From a virus: a DNA stretch of 47,328 nucleotides. The position numbers and the translations under genes are program-made. A model generated the notes under the pieces. The model saw only the letters and a program-made list of their open reading frames with translations. It made no database searches and was not told the origin of the DNA. The stretch is from positions 1 through 47,328 of the IMG/VR virus record IMGVR_UViG_3300035210_000052. One strand, written 5' to 3'. Below, in pieces: positions 15,499 to 22,774 of this stretch. Position 1 is the stretch's first letter. The number at the start of each line of letters is the position of its first letter.

Positions 15499-15915
15499 AT
15501 GGGCAAGCAAGTTCTGAGTGAGCATCAGGTCGGCAAGCTCGTTGAGCGAGGGATGACTCCCTCGCAGATCGCCGACTGGTATGCCAAGCACCGCAACATC
15601 CAGGTGACACCGCAGGCGGTGTCCATGCACCTGTCGCGCCGTGGTATCGAGACCGGTCTGAAGAACAGGCATGCGGATCTTCTGCCATGGGTGCTCGCCG
15701 TCGAGCACCGCAACTTGTATGCGGCCAAGATGTTGAGGTTCGAGTCGCGGAGACGTAACGGTGAGGAGCTTCCCGAGTACGCCTCAAGCAAGCTTGAGTC
15801 CTGGCTCTTGATGTTGAAAGAGCGAAAGCTTGTCGTCGCGTACAGCCCCACAGGGGGCTGGACGTACGTCGCGCGTAAGCGCAGCGACAAGGACATCATC
15901 CGTCAGCCCCGCTGA
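15499..15915 (+). CDS. HTH DNA-binding protein, repressor candidate
   Basis: 138 residues. Residues about 6-50 hold a helix-turn-helix: LVERGMTPSQIADWY, then VTPQAVSMHLSRRGI as recognition region. A charged central helix follows, then a small C-terminal beta part (KLVVAYSPTGGWTYVARK). It lies between the recombinases and the DNA-metabolism operon, just upstream of tandem 12-bp repeats. This is where an immunity repressor or a Cro-like switch would be expected, but no homology to a named repressor is claimed. There is no strong ribosome site, so it may be weakly translated or leaderless. Confidence 0.65.
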   Translation: MGKQVLSEHQVGKLVERGMTPSQIADWYAKHRNIQVTPQAVSMHLSRRGIETGLKNRHADLLPWVLAVEHRNLYAAKMLRFESRRRNGEELPEYASSKLESWLLMLKERKLVVAYSPTGGWTYVARKRSDKDIIRQPR

Positions 15916-15963
15916 CGCGGGTCCTCGCGCGCGTGCGCGCGGCAAGTTCTCTTGCAACACAGA

Positions 15964-15998
15964 AGCGGTTGGCCTAAGGGCCAACCGCTCTTTCTGTT
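15964..15998 (+). terminator. Rho-independent terminator, part of a possible attenuator
   Basis: An 11-bp stem AGCGGTTGGCC/GGCCAACCGCT (15964-15974 with 15979-15989) is followed by CTTTCTGTTTT. A competing pairing exists: CAGAAGCGGT, overlapping the 5' arm (from about 15960), is complementary to ACCGCTTCTG at about 16011-16020. Another hairpin, GGCAGCCC/GGGCTGCC, follows at 16024-16043, and GC-rich hairpins lie before it at about 15925-15954. Confidence 0.8.
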
Positions 15999-16047
15999 TT
16001 ACTGCGCAGGACCGCTTCTGCATGGCAGCCCTTAGGGGCTGCCTGTA

Positions 16048-16095
16048 GCTGCGAAGTTCGCTGCGAAGTTCGCTGTCAAGTGCGCTGCTAAGTAA
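16048..16095 (+). repeat. Four tandem 12-bp repeats upstream of the metabolism operon
   Basis: Units GCTGCGAAGTTC (twice exactly), GCTGTCAAGTGC and GCTGCTAAGTAA follow without gaps and share GCTG-N2-AAGT. They end just before TATAAG (16099-16104), which could be a -10 element for the operon starting at 16228. This layout suits a multi-site operator or an iteron cluster. The HTH protein encoded immediately upstream is the obvious candidate ligand, by inference. Confidence 0.6.
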
Positions 16096-16227
16096 CAGTA
16101 TAAGAACCGTTCGCATACCGAGTCAAACCGGACAGCATCGGCCATTCGGATGAACCGTAGATCAGCCGACACGCCGTAGGCGTGATCGCAAGTTGAGCCT
16201 GATAACTCGGACATCTACGTTCAACCC

Positions 16228-16494
16228 ATGCCAACAACCCGAAGCATTCCAGCGGGTCACGTGAATCTGCAATGGGGTAATGCGAGCCTTCAGCGACAGG
16301 CCGAGGGAAGCCCTCTCATTCTCATCGTCAACACCACGATGGAACTGTCCTCGGATGAAGAGGAAGCCTCGTGGGATGCGGCCATGGCGCATCTCTACAG
16401 CATGGGGTACATGCGCACGCAGATCCTTGGTGACCCGGACTGGTCCGGCGAGACCATCGAGTTCTGGTTGATCGAGGAGCCCGACAATGGTTGA
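16228..16494 (+). CDS. Hypothetical small acidic protein
   Basis: 88 residues. A beta-type start (HVNLQWGNASLQRQ, LILIVNTT) is followed by an acidic helix (SSDEEEASWDAAMAHLYSMG) and a C-terminal acidic tail. It is the first gene of the DNA-metabolism operon and overlaps the Cas4-like nuclease by 8 bp. Its family is unknown to me. Early position and charge would suit a small regulator or host inhibitor, which is speculation. Confidence 0.6.
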   Translation: MPTTRSIPAGHVNLQWGNASLQRQAEGSPLILIVNTTMELSSDEEEASWDAAMAHLYSMGYMRTQILGDPDWSGETIEFWLIEEPDNG

Positions 16495-17296
16495 CCTGCA
16501 TCACCTCTCGCATTCCAGCGTGGAATCGTACGCTCGGTGCGGTGAAGCCTTCCGGCTTCAGAAGGTAGAGAAGATCGGAGGAGAGCCCTCGTGGGCTCTC
16601 ATCGGTGGCAGTGCGGTTCACCTTGTTACCGAGACGCTGGACTTCGCAGACTTCGGCATCGACACCGGAGGGCCGACGACTTTCGCAGAGGGGCTGGAAG
16701 TCGGTCTGGCTGAGCAGGCTCAGCGTGGTTGGGCCGAGGAGCACATCCGTACCACCGGACGGAAGTCCAAGGAATGGCCCAATGCCCGGGACAAGGATTA
16801 CTGGATCAAGGTTGGTCAGGGTCACGTCGACAGGTGGCGCAACTACCTGACCAAGGGCATGGACATTGCTGTCATCAACGGTCGGCCGGCCATCGAGATC
16901 GAGTTCCTGGTGGAGTTCGACGCCGCTGACGGCGGCAAGGTTCCGTTCCTCGGTTACATCGACCGCATCCTGGAGAGCCCGCAGTACGGGGCGGGCGTGG
17001 TGGATCTGAAGTCTGGCGCCTCCATTCCGGAGTCGCAGCAGCAGTTGCGAGAATACGCTCTTTCGCTCCAGGTGTTACAATCTGACCTAGACATTCAATG
17101 GGCCGCCTACTACATGACGGATGAGAAGCACGCGGGGATGACAGCCCCGGTGGACCTCACGTCGAAGACGCCCGCTCAGGTCACCGGACCCATTCTCACC
17201 GCATGGCGTGGCATTCAGAACGACCTGTTTATGCCGAACATCGGTCGCCACTGCGGTTCATGTTTCGTCCGTCACTTCTGCCAGTTCGCCAACTGA
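16487..17296 (+). CDS. Cas4/RecB-like nuclease with probable Fe-S cluster
   Basis: 269 residues. PD-(D/E)XK motifs are in order: H45 (GSAVH), D159 (GYIDR) and D173-x-K175 (VVDLKSG), followed by a QLREYALSL motif-III-like helix. C18 near the N-terminus plus C256, C259 and C265 (HCGSCFVRHFC) match the four cysteines that hold a 4Fe-4S cluster in Cas4 and AddB-type exonucleases. It would resect DNA ends for recombination or replication. There is no CRISPR array nearby, so an adaptation role is not suggested. Confidence 0.85.
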   Translation: MVDLHHLSHSSVESYARCGEAFRLQKVEKIGGEPSWALIGGSAVHLVTETLDFADFGIDTGGPTTFAEGLEVGLAEQAQRGWAEEHIRTTGRKSKEWPNARDKDYWIKVGQGHVDRWRNYLTKGMDIAVINGRPAIEIEFLVEFDAADGGKVPFLGYIDRILESPQYGAGVVDLKSGASIPESQQQLREYALSLQVLQSDLDIQWAAYYMTDEKHAGMTAPVDLTSKTPAQVTGPILTAWRGIQNDLFMPNIGRHCGSCFVRHFCQFAN

Positions 17297-17306
17297 AAGG
17301 GAAACC

Positions 17307-17729
17307 GTGCCGAACAACGGTTGGATCCAGCTCAACTTCAAGACCCCTGCGGGGTCGCTGTTCAACATCTACGCCGACAACAAGGAGGACCTGGACTTCG
17401 GCATCGAGACGCTGTCGGAGCGCATGGGAACCATCGGCGAGCTGGAGGCCCTGATCGGCGCTGTGAGCGCCGCTGCGAGCACTCCCGCCAGCAATGGGTA
17501 CAACGGGGGCGGCCAGGCCGCCCAGCAGCCGCAGGTGCCCGCACAGCGCCAGTACGGCGGTGGTGGCGGTGGTGGCTACGGCGGTGGCGGTGGCATTCCC
17601 CGTCCCGGTGGTCCGGCCCCGCTTCTGCCCAACGGCCAGGAGGCCGACTGGAAGTCCGGCACCTCCAAGGCAACGGGCAAGCCTTACGGCGGCTGGTACG
17701 ACCCCGCGAGCAAGTCGTTCCTTCGCTGA
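17307..17729 (+). CDS. Gly-rich SSB-like protein
   Basis: 140 residues from GTG, with GAAAGGG upstream. A small N-terminal beta-type domain (NNGWIQLNFKTPAGSLFNIYA) is followed by helices, a disordered linker with a long poly-Gly/Tyr tract (about 85-100) and a C-terminal module WKSGTSKATGKPYGGW. The domain-plus-Gly-linker layout resembles single-stranded DNA-binding proteins. It lies between a nuclease and a helicase. The typical acidic SSB tail is absent, so the assignment rests on context and composition. Confidence 0.5.
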   Translation: MPNNGWIQLNFKTPAGSLFNIYADNKEDLDFGIETLSERMGTIGELEALIGAVSAAASTPASNGYNGGGQAAQQPQVPAQRQYGGGGGGGYGGGGGIPRPGGPAPLLPNGQEADWKSGTSKATGKPYGGWYDPASKSFLR

Positions 17730-17791
17730 CGTGACGTTCGGGGGTGGCGGCGGCAGTGCCGTCACCCCCTTGCGTTCCCGAGAGGAGCCCT

Positions 17792-18586
17792 GTGCTCACT
17801 GCCTCCCGGGCGCTAAACGTCGCGGTGGACGCGCCCGAACTTCCCCGGCTCGCTGAGCTGGAATCGATGTACGCCTACGGGTTCATTCCCCGTCGCAAGG
17901 AAATGCTCTTCATCTGTGGACAGCCCGGTGCAGGCAAGAGTGCGTTCGCACTCTGGTACGCCGACAGGCTGGCTATCCCGACCCTGTACTTCAGCGCCGA
18001 TATGGCGCCACATACCGCAGTGACCCGGCTGGCCGCCCATAGGGGCGGACATGCGATTGACGATGTGTCCGGTGATTTCGATGAGGGCCTGGGATTTATG
18101 CACCACGACGTGCTCACCAAGAGCAAGGTGCATTTCGTGTTCGACTCGGGTCCGACGCTCGATGACATCGCCGAAGAGCTGGATGTGTACGTCGAGATCT
18201 ACGACCGCTATCCCGAGGTCATTGTCGTCGACAACCTGATGAATGTGGAGTCAGGGGATGAGGACGATTTCTCCGGGCAGAAGTTCATCCTGAAGGAACT
18301 GCACCGGCTGGCCCGCACCACGGGCGCAGCGGTTCTCATCCTGCATCACCTCCGTGAGGAGGGCGACGCCACCAAGACACAGCCGCGTTCTGCGATCCAG
18401 GGCAAGGTCGCTCAGCTCCCGGAACGCATCCTCAATCTGGCGATGGACCCTGTCGAGCAGTGCCTGCATCTCGCGCCGGTCAAGAACCGTAGCGGCCGAC
18501 AGGACGCCAGCGGTAAGACGTTCTTCCGTCTGCGCGCTCACCCGGAGCGCGGTTCATTCTCCTACTGGTTCGGAATGGGGTACTGA
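17792..18586 (+). CDS. RecA-fold ATPase, DnaB/RadA-type helicase
   Basis: 264 residues from GTG with GAGGAG upstream. Walker A is GQPGAGKS (about 43-50). Walker B is VIVVDNLMN (about 140-148). A segment TTGAAVLILHHLRE follows, typical of the RecA/DnaB/KaiC clan. The N-terminal DnaB domain is missing, so this is a single-domain helicase or recombination mediator. It probably acts with the primase parts encoded downstream. Its stop overlaps the next ATG. Confidence 0.8.
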   Translation: MLTASRALNVAVDAPELPRLAELESMYAYGFIPRRKEMLFICGQPGAGKSAFALWYADRLAIPTLYFSADMAPHTAVTRLAAHRGGHAIDDVSGDFDEGLGFMHHDVLTKSKVHFVFDSGPTLDDIAEELDVYVEIYDRYPEVIVVDNLMNVESGDEDDFSGQKFILKELHRLARTTGAAVLILHHLREEGDATKTQPRSAIQGKVAQLPERILNLAMDPVEQCLHLAPVKNRSGRQDASGKTFFRLRAHPERGSFSYWFGMGY

Positions 18587-18693
18587 TGTCCGGTCGCCTG
18601 TCAGCTCAGGAACTGTGGGCCGTGGTATTCGTCGTGAACGGTTGCACGTGGGCCGCGCTGATGGCGTTGGTCCTCGTGACGGTTCTGCCGTGA
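18586..18693 (+). CDS. Small single-pass membrane protein (35 aa)
   Basis: A 35-codon frame begins at the ATG overlapping the helicase stop (TGATG) and ends overlapping the next GTG. Residues about 12-34 (VVFVVNGCTWAALMALVLVT) form one hydrophobic helix. The double overlap in a tightly packed operon supports real translation. No family is recognised. It could be a membrane-acting microprotein or simply a coupling peptide. Confidence 0.6.
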   Translation: MSGRLSAQELWAVVFVVNGCTWAALMALVLVTVLP

Positions 18694-18947
18694 GTCCGGC
18701 GGTCTACCCGCCGACCCGGCGCGGGGACCGCATCCGGGTTCTGCAATGGGGCAGTGAGGCCATCACGCACTACGCCGGACTGGAAGGGACGGTGCGCAGT
18801 GTTTCTGAGCAGGGCGTGGTCGTTGTGGACCTGGACAAGGACCCCATGCGGGGCAGGGATTTCAAGCGCATCGGGCTGGTCTTCGACCCGGCGTTTCTTT
18901 ACGACAATTACGAGGTCATCGGGCGGCCCGATCGTGACTTCGACTGA
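18690..18947 (+). CDS. Small SH3/KOW-like protein
   Basis: 85 residues from the GTG that overlaps the preceding stop. RRGDRIRVLQWGSE, then YAGLEGTVRSVSEQGVVVVDLD is a KOW-type or SH3-like barrel pattern (GD-x-[VI]-x-[VI]...G-x-V), with an acidic C-terminal helix. Related small barrels follow at 18934 and 20447. Nucleic-acid or protein binding is inferred from the fold pattern only. Confidence 0.65.
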   Translation: MSPAVYPPTRRGDRIRVLQWGSEAITHYAGLEGTVRSVSEQGVVVVDLDKDPMRGRDFKRIGLVFDPAFLYDNYEVIGRPDRDFD

Positions 18948-19146
18948 GCTGGCGATAGGGGACCTCGTGCAATGGATCGGGAAGCGTGGCTTCCCGGCCG
19001 GCGGTTGGGACGCCTACCTGTTCCGGGGTCGTGTTGTGAACGTGTATCGGCCAGACAACGTCGTCATCCACATCACTGACCCGAAGCGGTGCATGCCGTC
19101 CACGGCCCTGGTGCCGGTCAACCGGCTGGAGAAGTGGAATGGCTAA
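18934..19146 (+). CDS. Small SH3/KOW-like protein
   Basis: 70 residues from GTG inside the end of the preceding gene, with a 14-bp overlap. AIGDLVQWIGKRG, FRGRVVNVYRPDNVVIHI and LVPVNRLEKW form the same small-barrel pattern as its neighbour, suggesting duplication and divergence. It overlaps the resolvase-like gene by 8 bp. Confidence 0.6.
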   Translation: MTSTELAIGDLVQWIGKRGFPAGGWDAYLFRGRVVNVYRPDNVVIHITDPKRCMPSTALVPVNRLEKWNG

Positions 19147-19495
19147 CGCCCGTGTCGCCAGGGGACGCAAGTCCCAGGGCATCGCAGCGGAGTACCTGCG
19201 GGCCAATGGGTTCCCCATGGCGATGCCGGTATGGGGTTCCATGCCTGGCCGTGACATCCACGGGACGCCGGGTCTGGCGTTCGAGGTGAAGGCACGTCGC
19301 GACCTGGACCTGACCGGGGACCTTCGGCAGTCGGCCCGTAATGCCAAAGATGACGTCCCGGTTCTGCTCATCCGTCCCGACGGATACGGCGAAGCCCGTA
19401 TCGCCGAGTGGATTCTGGCCCTGTCGTTCGCCGATGCGGTGAAGCTCTTCCGAGCCGCCGGGTATGGCGTGCCCCTGCCGCACGACGAACTATGA
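19139..19495 (+). CDS. Holliday-junction resolvase-like PD-(D/E)XK nuclease
   Basis: 118 residues. RGRKSQGIAAEYL with E18, MPGRDIHG with D39, and AFEVKARR with E49-x-K51 are the E...D...ExK motifs of Hjc- and VRR-type resolvases and Holliday-junction-like phage nucleases. It is short and basic at the N-terminus. It would cut branched DNA during recombination or before packaging. The assignment follows motif spacing and length. Confidence 0.75.
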   Translation: MANARVARGRKSQGIAAEYLRANGFPMAMPVWGSMPGRDIHGTPGLAFEVKARRDLDLTGDLRQSARNAKDDVPVLLIRPDGYGEARIAEWILALSFADAVKLFRAAGYGVPLPHDEL

Positions 19496-20145
19496 AGCCG
19501 GTTCTCCTGGACCTGTTCTGTTGCGCCGGGGGTGCAACGCGGGGATACCAGGAAGCGGGATTCCATGTGGTCGGTGTGGACATCGCACCGCAGCCCAACT
19601 ACATCGGGGACGCGTTCCATCTCGGGGATGCGATTCAACTGGTACCGGATCTGGTGCGGGAGTACAGCCCTTCCCTGATCCATGCCAGCCCTCCGTGCCA
19701 GGGCTACACGGCCCTGAAGGCCGTGCACCGCAATACGCATCCGATGCTCATTCCCGCAACGCGGGATGCGCTCGATGCGACCGGTCTGCCCTACGTCATC
19801 GAGAACGTAGCCGGGGCTCCCATCGCCAAGCACATGATGCTCTGCGGGGAGATGTTCAAGCTCGGGGTTCTCCAGCACAGGTTCTTCGAGATGGGCCTGT
19901 GGCGAGCCGTGCAGCCGGTGCACCCGCCGCATCGCGGGCGGGTCCGTGGTTGGCGGCACGGGCAGTACTACGACGGCCCCTATGTGGCCGTGCATGGCGC
20001 AGGCGGGGGGAAGGCCACCGTGCCCGAGGCACAGAAAGCCAAGGGCATCGACTGGACAACGAACATGGTCGAGCTGTGCGAGGCCATCCCCCCTGCGTAC
20101 ACCTGGTACATCGGGAACGACTTCCTAGGAGGTGTTTCGATATGA
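19492..20145 (+). CDS. DNA (cytosine-5) methyltransferase
   Basis: 217 residues starting inside the preceding stop. Motif I is LDLFCCAGGATRGY, motif IV is SPPCQGY with catalytic C69, motif VI is VIENV, and QHRFFE resembles motif VIII. The target-recognition region is short and motifs IX-X are compact, so the enzyme is at the small end for the family. It would methylate cytosine in phage DNA, probably against host restriction. No partner endonuclease is adjacent, so it looks like an orphan methylase. Confidence 0.88.
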   Translation: MKPVLLDLFCCAGGATRGYQEAGFHVVGVDIAPQPNYIGDAFHLGDAIQLVPDLVREYSPSLIHASPPCQGYTALKAVHRNTHPMLIPATRDALDATGLPYVIENVAGAPIAKHMMLCGEMFKLGVLQHRFFEMGLWRAVQPVHPPHRGRVRGWRHGQYYDGPYVAVHGAGGGKATVPEAQKAKGIDWTTNMVELCEAIPPAYTWYIGNDFLGGVSI

Positions 20146-20453
20146 CCTTGTCAGACCTGCTCGATTCTCTGGACATCCGCCACAACGCCGACAAGCTTGG
20201 CGAGCAGTCGATCCGTTGCCCATTCCCTGATCATGACGACAGGCACGCATCGGCGCGAGTGAACCTGGACAAGGGATTGGTCTACTGCCACGGATGTGGC
20301 AGCACGGCCGATGTCATCGGCCTGTTCGCGAAGACGACGGGCCTGACGATTCCGCAGGCTCGCGCACAGATCGGCGACTGCGTTCACGTTCCGCCGCGTA
20401 AGCGGCGGGGCGGATTCCGGTTCTCGCTGAAGCGGAGGCCAGCGCAATGGTGA
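20142..20453 (+). CDS. Primase zinc-binding domain protein (CHC2-like)
   Basis: 103 residues. IRCPFPDHDDRHASA, then GLVYCHGCGSTADVIGL is the CHC2 zinc-finger pattern of DnaG primases, with ligands C26, H31, C49 and C52. The catalytic TOPRIM part is absent and lies in a separate gene at 21163. The C-terminus is a basic tail (PPRKRRGGFRF). It should recognise the priming template. An AGGAGG ribosome site precedes the ATG inside the methylase gene. Confidence 0.8.
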   Translation: MTLSDLLDSLDIRHNADKLGEQSIRCPFPDHDDRHASARVNLDKGLVYCHGCGSTADVIGLFAKTTGLTIPQARAQIGDCVHVPPRKRRGGFRFSLKRRPAQW

Positions 20454-20611
20454 AGGTCGGGGACCTTGTCCACCTGAAGGGGACCGACGGGGTGGGCCGC
20501 GTGGAGGCGTACGCGGTACGCGAGGAGCTGCGCCCGTACACCTCTCTCGTTCGATTCTTCGATGGGTACGTGGGCGTCTACTCGGATGCAGAGCTGGAGG
20601 TCATCGAATGA
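20447..20611 (+). CDS. Small SH3/KOW-like protein (54 aa)
   Basis: The ATG lies inside the end of the zinc-domain gene. MVKVGDLVHLKGTDGVGRVE, then VRFFDGYVGVYSDAELEVIE is a complete small-barrel pattern. The stop overlaps the next ATG (ATGA). It resembles the proteins at 18690 and 18934, so the operon holds a family of such barrels. Confidence 0.65.
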   Translation: MVKVGDLVHLKGTDGVGRVEAYAVREELRPYTSLVRFFDGYVGVYSDAELEVIE

Positions 20612-20796
20612 TGGCGCCCTGGTGGGCCGGTAGGGGATTCGGCGTCGCGACCGTGATCCGGCCGTGCACTCAGTGCGGGCAGGACACGCGGTTCGTGGAC
20701 TACGACTTTCAGACCTACGTTCATGCGGGCGATTGCGCCGAGAAGTTGTGGCGAGAGTATGTGGAGGCGACCTGTGGTCCGCGCTCGTCAATCTGA
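20608..20796 (+). CDS. Small zinc-ribbon-like protein
   Basis: 62 residues. RPCTQCGQDTRFVDYDFQ starts with a C-x2-C knuckle, and HAGDCAEKLWREYVEATC adds two more cysteines and a histidine that could complete a metal site. It lies between the two separated primase parts. A role in priming is possible only by context. Confidence 0.55.
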   Translation: MMAPWWAGRGFGVATVIRPCTQCGQDTRFVDYDFQTYVHAGDCAEKLWREYVEATCGPRSSI

Positions 20797-21166
20797 GATC
20801 TCTGCGGTCCTCGCGACGCTGGCCGAGGAATGGGATTCCGAGGAGGAGCTAGCCAAGGCTCTGATTGACGCCGTGTACGACCTGGCCGAGGAGCGGAACT
20901 TCTACGGGGTGGGTTGGGGCGGCCTGAGCTACGGGCCGTTCCCGTTGAAGTCGACAGCGGCGAGCCTGGCGAAGGCGCTGGACGAGAAGCCGTTCGTTGC
21001 TCCGCTGTTGTCCGTCGCCGCGTTGCGTCGGGCTGTTGCCGGCGCCAATCCGGTGGCCGATGACGGCCACTGCAAGGTGTGTACTCATCCGAAGTTCGCG
21101 CACGGGTTCCCTCGCCCGCCAGGTTGTTTCGTGAAGAACTGTGGATGCCGGACGGTGTACTCGTGA
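20774..21166 (+). CDS. Hypothetical protein with C-terminal Cys/His cluster
   Basis: 130 residues from GTG at 20774. A helical N-terminal half (VLATLAEEWDSEEELAKALIDAVYDLAEE) leads to a C-terminal zinc-type cluster: GHCKVCTHPKFAHG, then GCFVKNCGC. The C-x2-C...H...C-x4-C-x-C arrangement could bind two metals. It ends overlapping the TOPRIM gene (GTGA). I do not recognise the family. Confidence 0.6.
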   Translation: MVRARQSEISAVLATLAEEWDSEEELAKALIDAVYDLAEERNFYGVGWGGLSYGPFPLKSTAASLAKALDEKPFVAPLLSVAALRRAVAGANPVADDGHCKVCTHPKFAHGFPRPPGCFVKNCGCRTVYS

Positions 21167-21780
21167 GGCCGCTGTCTGACATTGCCAAGCAAGAGCTGGT
21201 CAAGATGACCGAGGGCTACGCATCGATGGTCGATGCGGTGGAGTGGTACTTGGAGCTGCGGGGTATCACCCGTGAAACGGCCGTGAAGTTCATGCTGGGG
21301 TACACCGGAGAGGAACCGTTCTCCGACCACCCGCCGGACCGTCTGTCCATTCCGTCGCTGGATGCGATGGGGCAACCGGTTTTCCTGTCCTTCCGGGCAT
21401 TGGACGACGGCAAGCCGAAGTACCTGCATCAGCATGGTCCGTCTCACCTGTTCAACCCTCGCGCCATTCTCCAGGCGGATGACGTCATCAACATCACCGA
21501 GGGCCAGCTCGATGCGATCGTGCTGGAGCAGTGCGGGATGCACGCCGTGGGCGTGCTCGGGGCGAAGGCTTGGAAGAAGCATCACCCTCGTATGTTCGCC
21601 GGATTCCGGAAGGTGTTCGTATGGGGTGACGGCGACGCGCCGGGGAAAGACTTCGCCAGAGCGGTGTGCGACTCGATTCCACAGGCAGTAGCCGTTACGA
21701 TGAGACCGGATTGCAAGGACGTCAACGATCTGTTTCTCGCCTATGGCGAAGATGGGATACACGATGTCATTGATGAGTGA
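21163..21780 (+). CDS. Primase TOPRIM-domain protein
   Basis: 205 residues from the GTG overlapping the preceding stop. A helical N-terminal part (about 1-55) precedes a TOPRIM fold: NITEGQLDAIVLEQ with E113, then VFVWGDGDAPGKD with D156 and D158, then KDVNDLF. These are the metal-binding residues of DnaG-type primases. The zinc-binding domain is encoded separately at 20142, so the enzyme appears split. An earlier in-frame ATG at 21145 is possible. Confidence 0.85.
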   Translation: MRPLSDIAKQELVKMTEGYASMVDAVEWYLELRGITRETAVKFMLGYTGEEPFSDHPPDRLSIPSLDAMGQPVFLSFRALDDGKPKYLHQHGPSHLFNPRAILQADDVINITEGQLDAIVLEQCGMHAVGVLGAKAWKKHHPRMFAGFRKVFVWGDGDAPGKDFARAVCDSIPQAVAVTMRPDCKDVNDLFLAYGEDGIHDVIDE

Positions 21781-21877
21781 GAACCCGTACTTCACGCCGA
21801 TTGCCATGACGCTCGCTCACCCCGAAAGGGGTGGCGAGACGCCGTCGCTGTTCGAGGATCTGGAGGATTGCGAGTGA
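21773..21877 (+). CDS. Small acidic protein (34-37 aa)
   Basis: ATG at 21773, or 21764 in frame, opens a 34- to 37-codon frame that starts inside the TOPRIM gene and overlaps the next GTG. It encodes NPYFTPIAMTLAHPE and ends in an acidic LFEDLEDCE. The chain of stop-start overlaps supports translation. Function is unknown. A CACCCC-GAAA-GGGGTG tetraloop hairpin lies in its coding sequence. Confidence 0.5.
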   Translation: MSENPYFTPIAMTLAHPERGGETPSLFEDLEDCE

Positions 21878-22167
21878 GCACCGAAGAGTCTGCGGCAGAC
21901 AGGGTGGCCGACGCGCTGCGGCAGTGCATGCAGGCCATTGTCACCGAGTTCGCCGAGCTTCTGGGTGGGGCAAGCCTGGTGGGTGACATCGTGGTTCTGA
22001 TGGAGTGCCACACCGGGGACGGGGCGACCGTCATGCGGCACTTCGACTCGGGCGTTCCGAGCTGGCGGCAGCTCGGGCTTCTGGCCTCGGCCTCGCAGTC
22101 CCTTCAGACCGAAGAGTTCATCATGGCCATGTCTGGTGGCGATTCCTGTGGCGACGAAGATGCGTGA
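21874..22167 (+). CDS. Hypothetical helical protein
   Basis: 97 residues from GTG. Two helices (ADRVADALRQCMQAIVTEFAE and SWRQLGLLASASQSL) flank a central hydrophobic segment GDIVVLMECHTGDG. No motif is recognised. It overlaps the sigma-like gene downstream by 8 bp, so the products are probably coupled. Confidence 0.55.
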   Translation: MSTEESAADRVADALRQCMQAIVTEFAELLGGASLVGDIVVLMECHTGDGATVMRHFDSGVPSWRQLGLLASASQSLQTEEFIMAMSGGDSCGDEDA

Positions 22168-22774
22168 GCTGGACATCGAGACCGTCATGAGGACGGCCAT
22201 TCTGGAGGTCCTGCGCTGGTACTCGCTGGTCGATGGTGATGAGCTGCGCCAGACCGGTGAGCTGTACCTGCTGGAGCACCCGCAGAGGGTCGAGAAGTAC
22301 CAGAACATGCGGCACCCGGCGACGGCTGCCCTGTACCTGCGGCGTGACCTGACGCGGGTCATGTACCGGGTGGCTCGGGAAGAGAAGGCGGCCCACGAGG
22401 GCTACTCGCCGGTCGATGAGTTCACGTACACGGCTGACGCCATTCAGTACAGGGGCCTCATCGCGGAATGCCTGCGGGCCATCGTGACCGGGACGCGGGA
22501 GCAGGCTCAGGGTCCTTCCGAGGGCGGGCGCAGCACGGCCGATCCGGCCGTGGTGGCCATGAACTTCGCGACGTCCCTGCTGGACATCGAGCGGGGCTGG
22601 GAGCGGCTGGACGCTGCGGACCGACACCTGTTGGCCGCGTACTTCGTGTACGGCGTCACGGCTGACGAACTGGGGCAGTGTTTCGCTCTGACCGACCGAC
22701 AGGTGTTCAACATGCTGAAGTCGGCACTGCGGCGCCTCGTGGCGCCACTGAACGGGGGACAGATCAGTGCATGA
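22160..22774 (+). CDS. Sigma-region-4-like transcription regulator
   Basis: 204 residues from ATG at 22160, with upstream GTG alternatives. The C-terminus (about 150-200) reads LDAADRHLLAAYFVYGVTAD, then ELGQCFALTDRQVFNMLKSALRRL, the pattern of a sigma-70 region 4 helix-turn-helix. The N-terminal two thirds is helical and has no clear region 2. It might redirect host RNA polymerase to late promoters or bind DNA as an Arp-like late regulator. Confidence 0.65.
   Translation: MRELDIETVMRTAILEVLRWYSLVDGDELRQTGELYLLEHPQRVEKYQNMRHPATAALYLRRDLTRVMYRVAREEKAAHEGYSPVDEFTYTADAIQYRGLIAECLRAIVTGTREQAQGPSEGGRSTADPAVVAMNFATSLLDIERGWERLDAADRHLLAAYFVYGVTADELGQCFALTDRQVFNMLKSALRRLVAPLNGGQISA

Noticed and set aside
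15961-16116. Short ORFs on both strands over the 12-bp repeats
   Set aside because: Their proteins are repetitive products of the tandem repeats and lack start signals.
16487-17296. Cas4 as part of a CRISPR system
   Set aside because: There is no Cas1, Cas2 or array. The context is phage recombination and replication.
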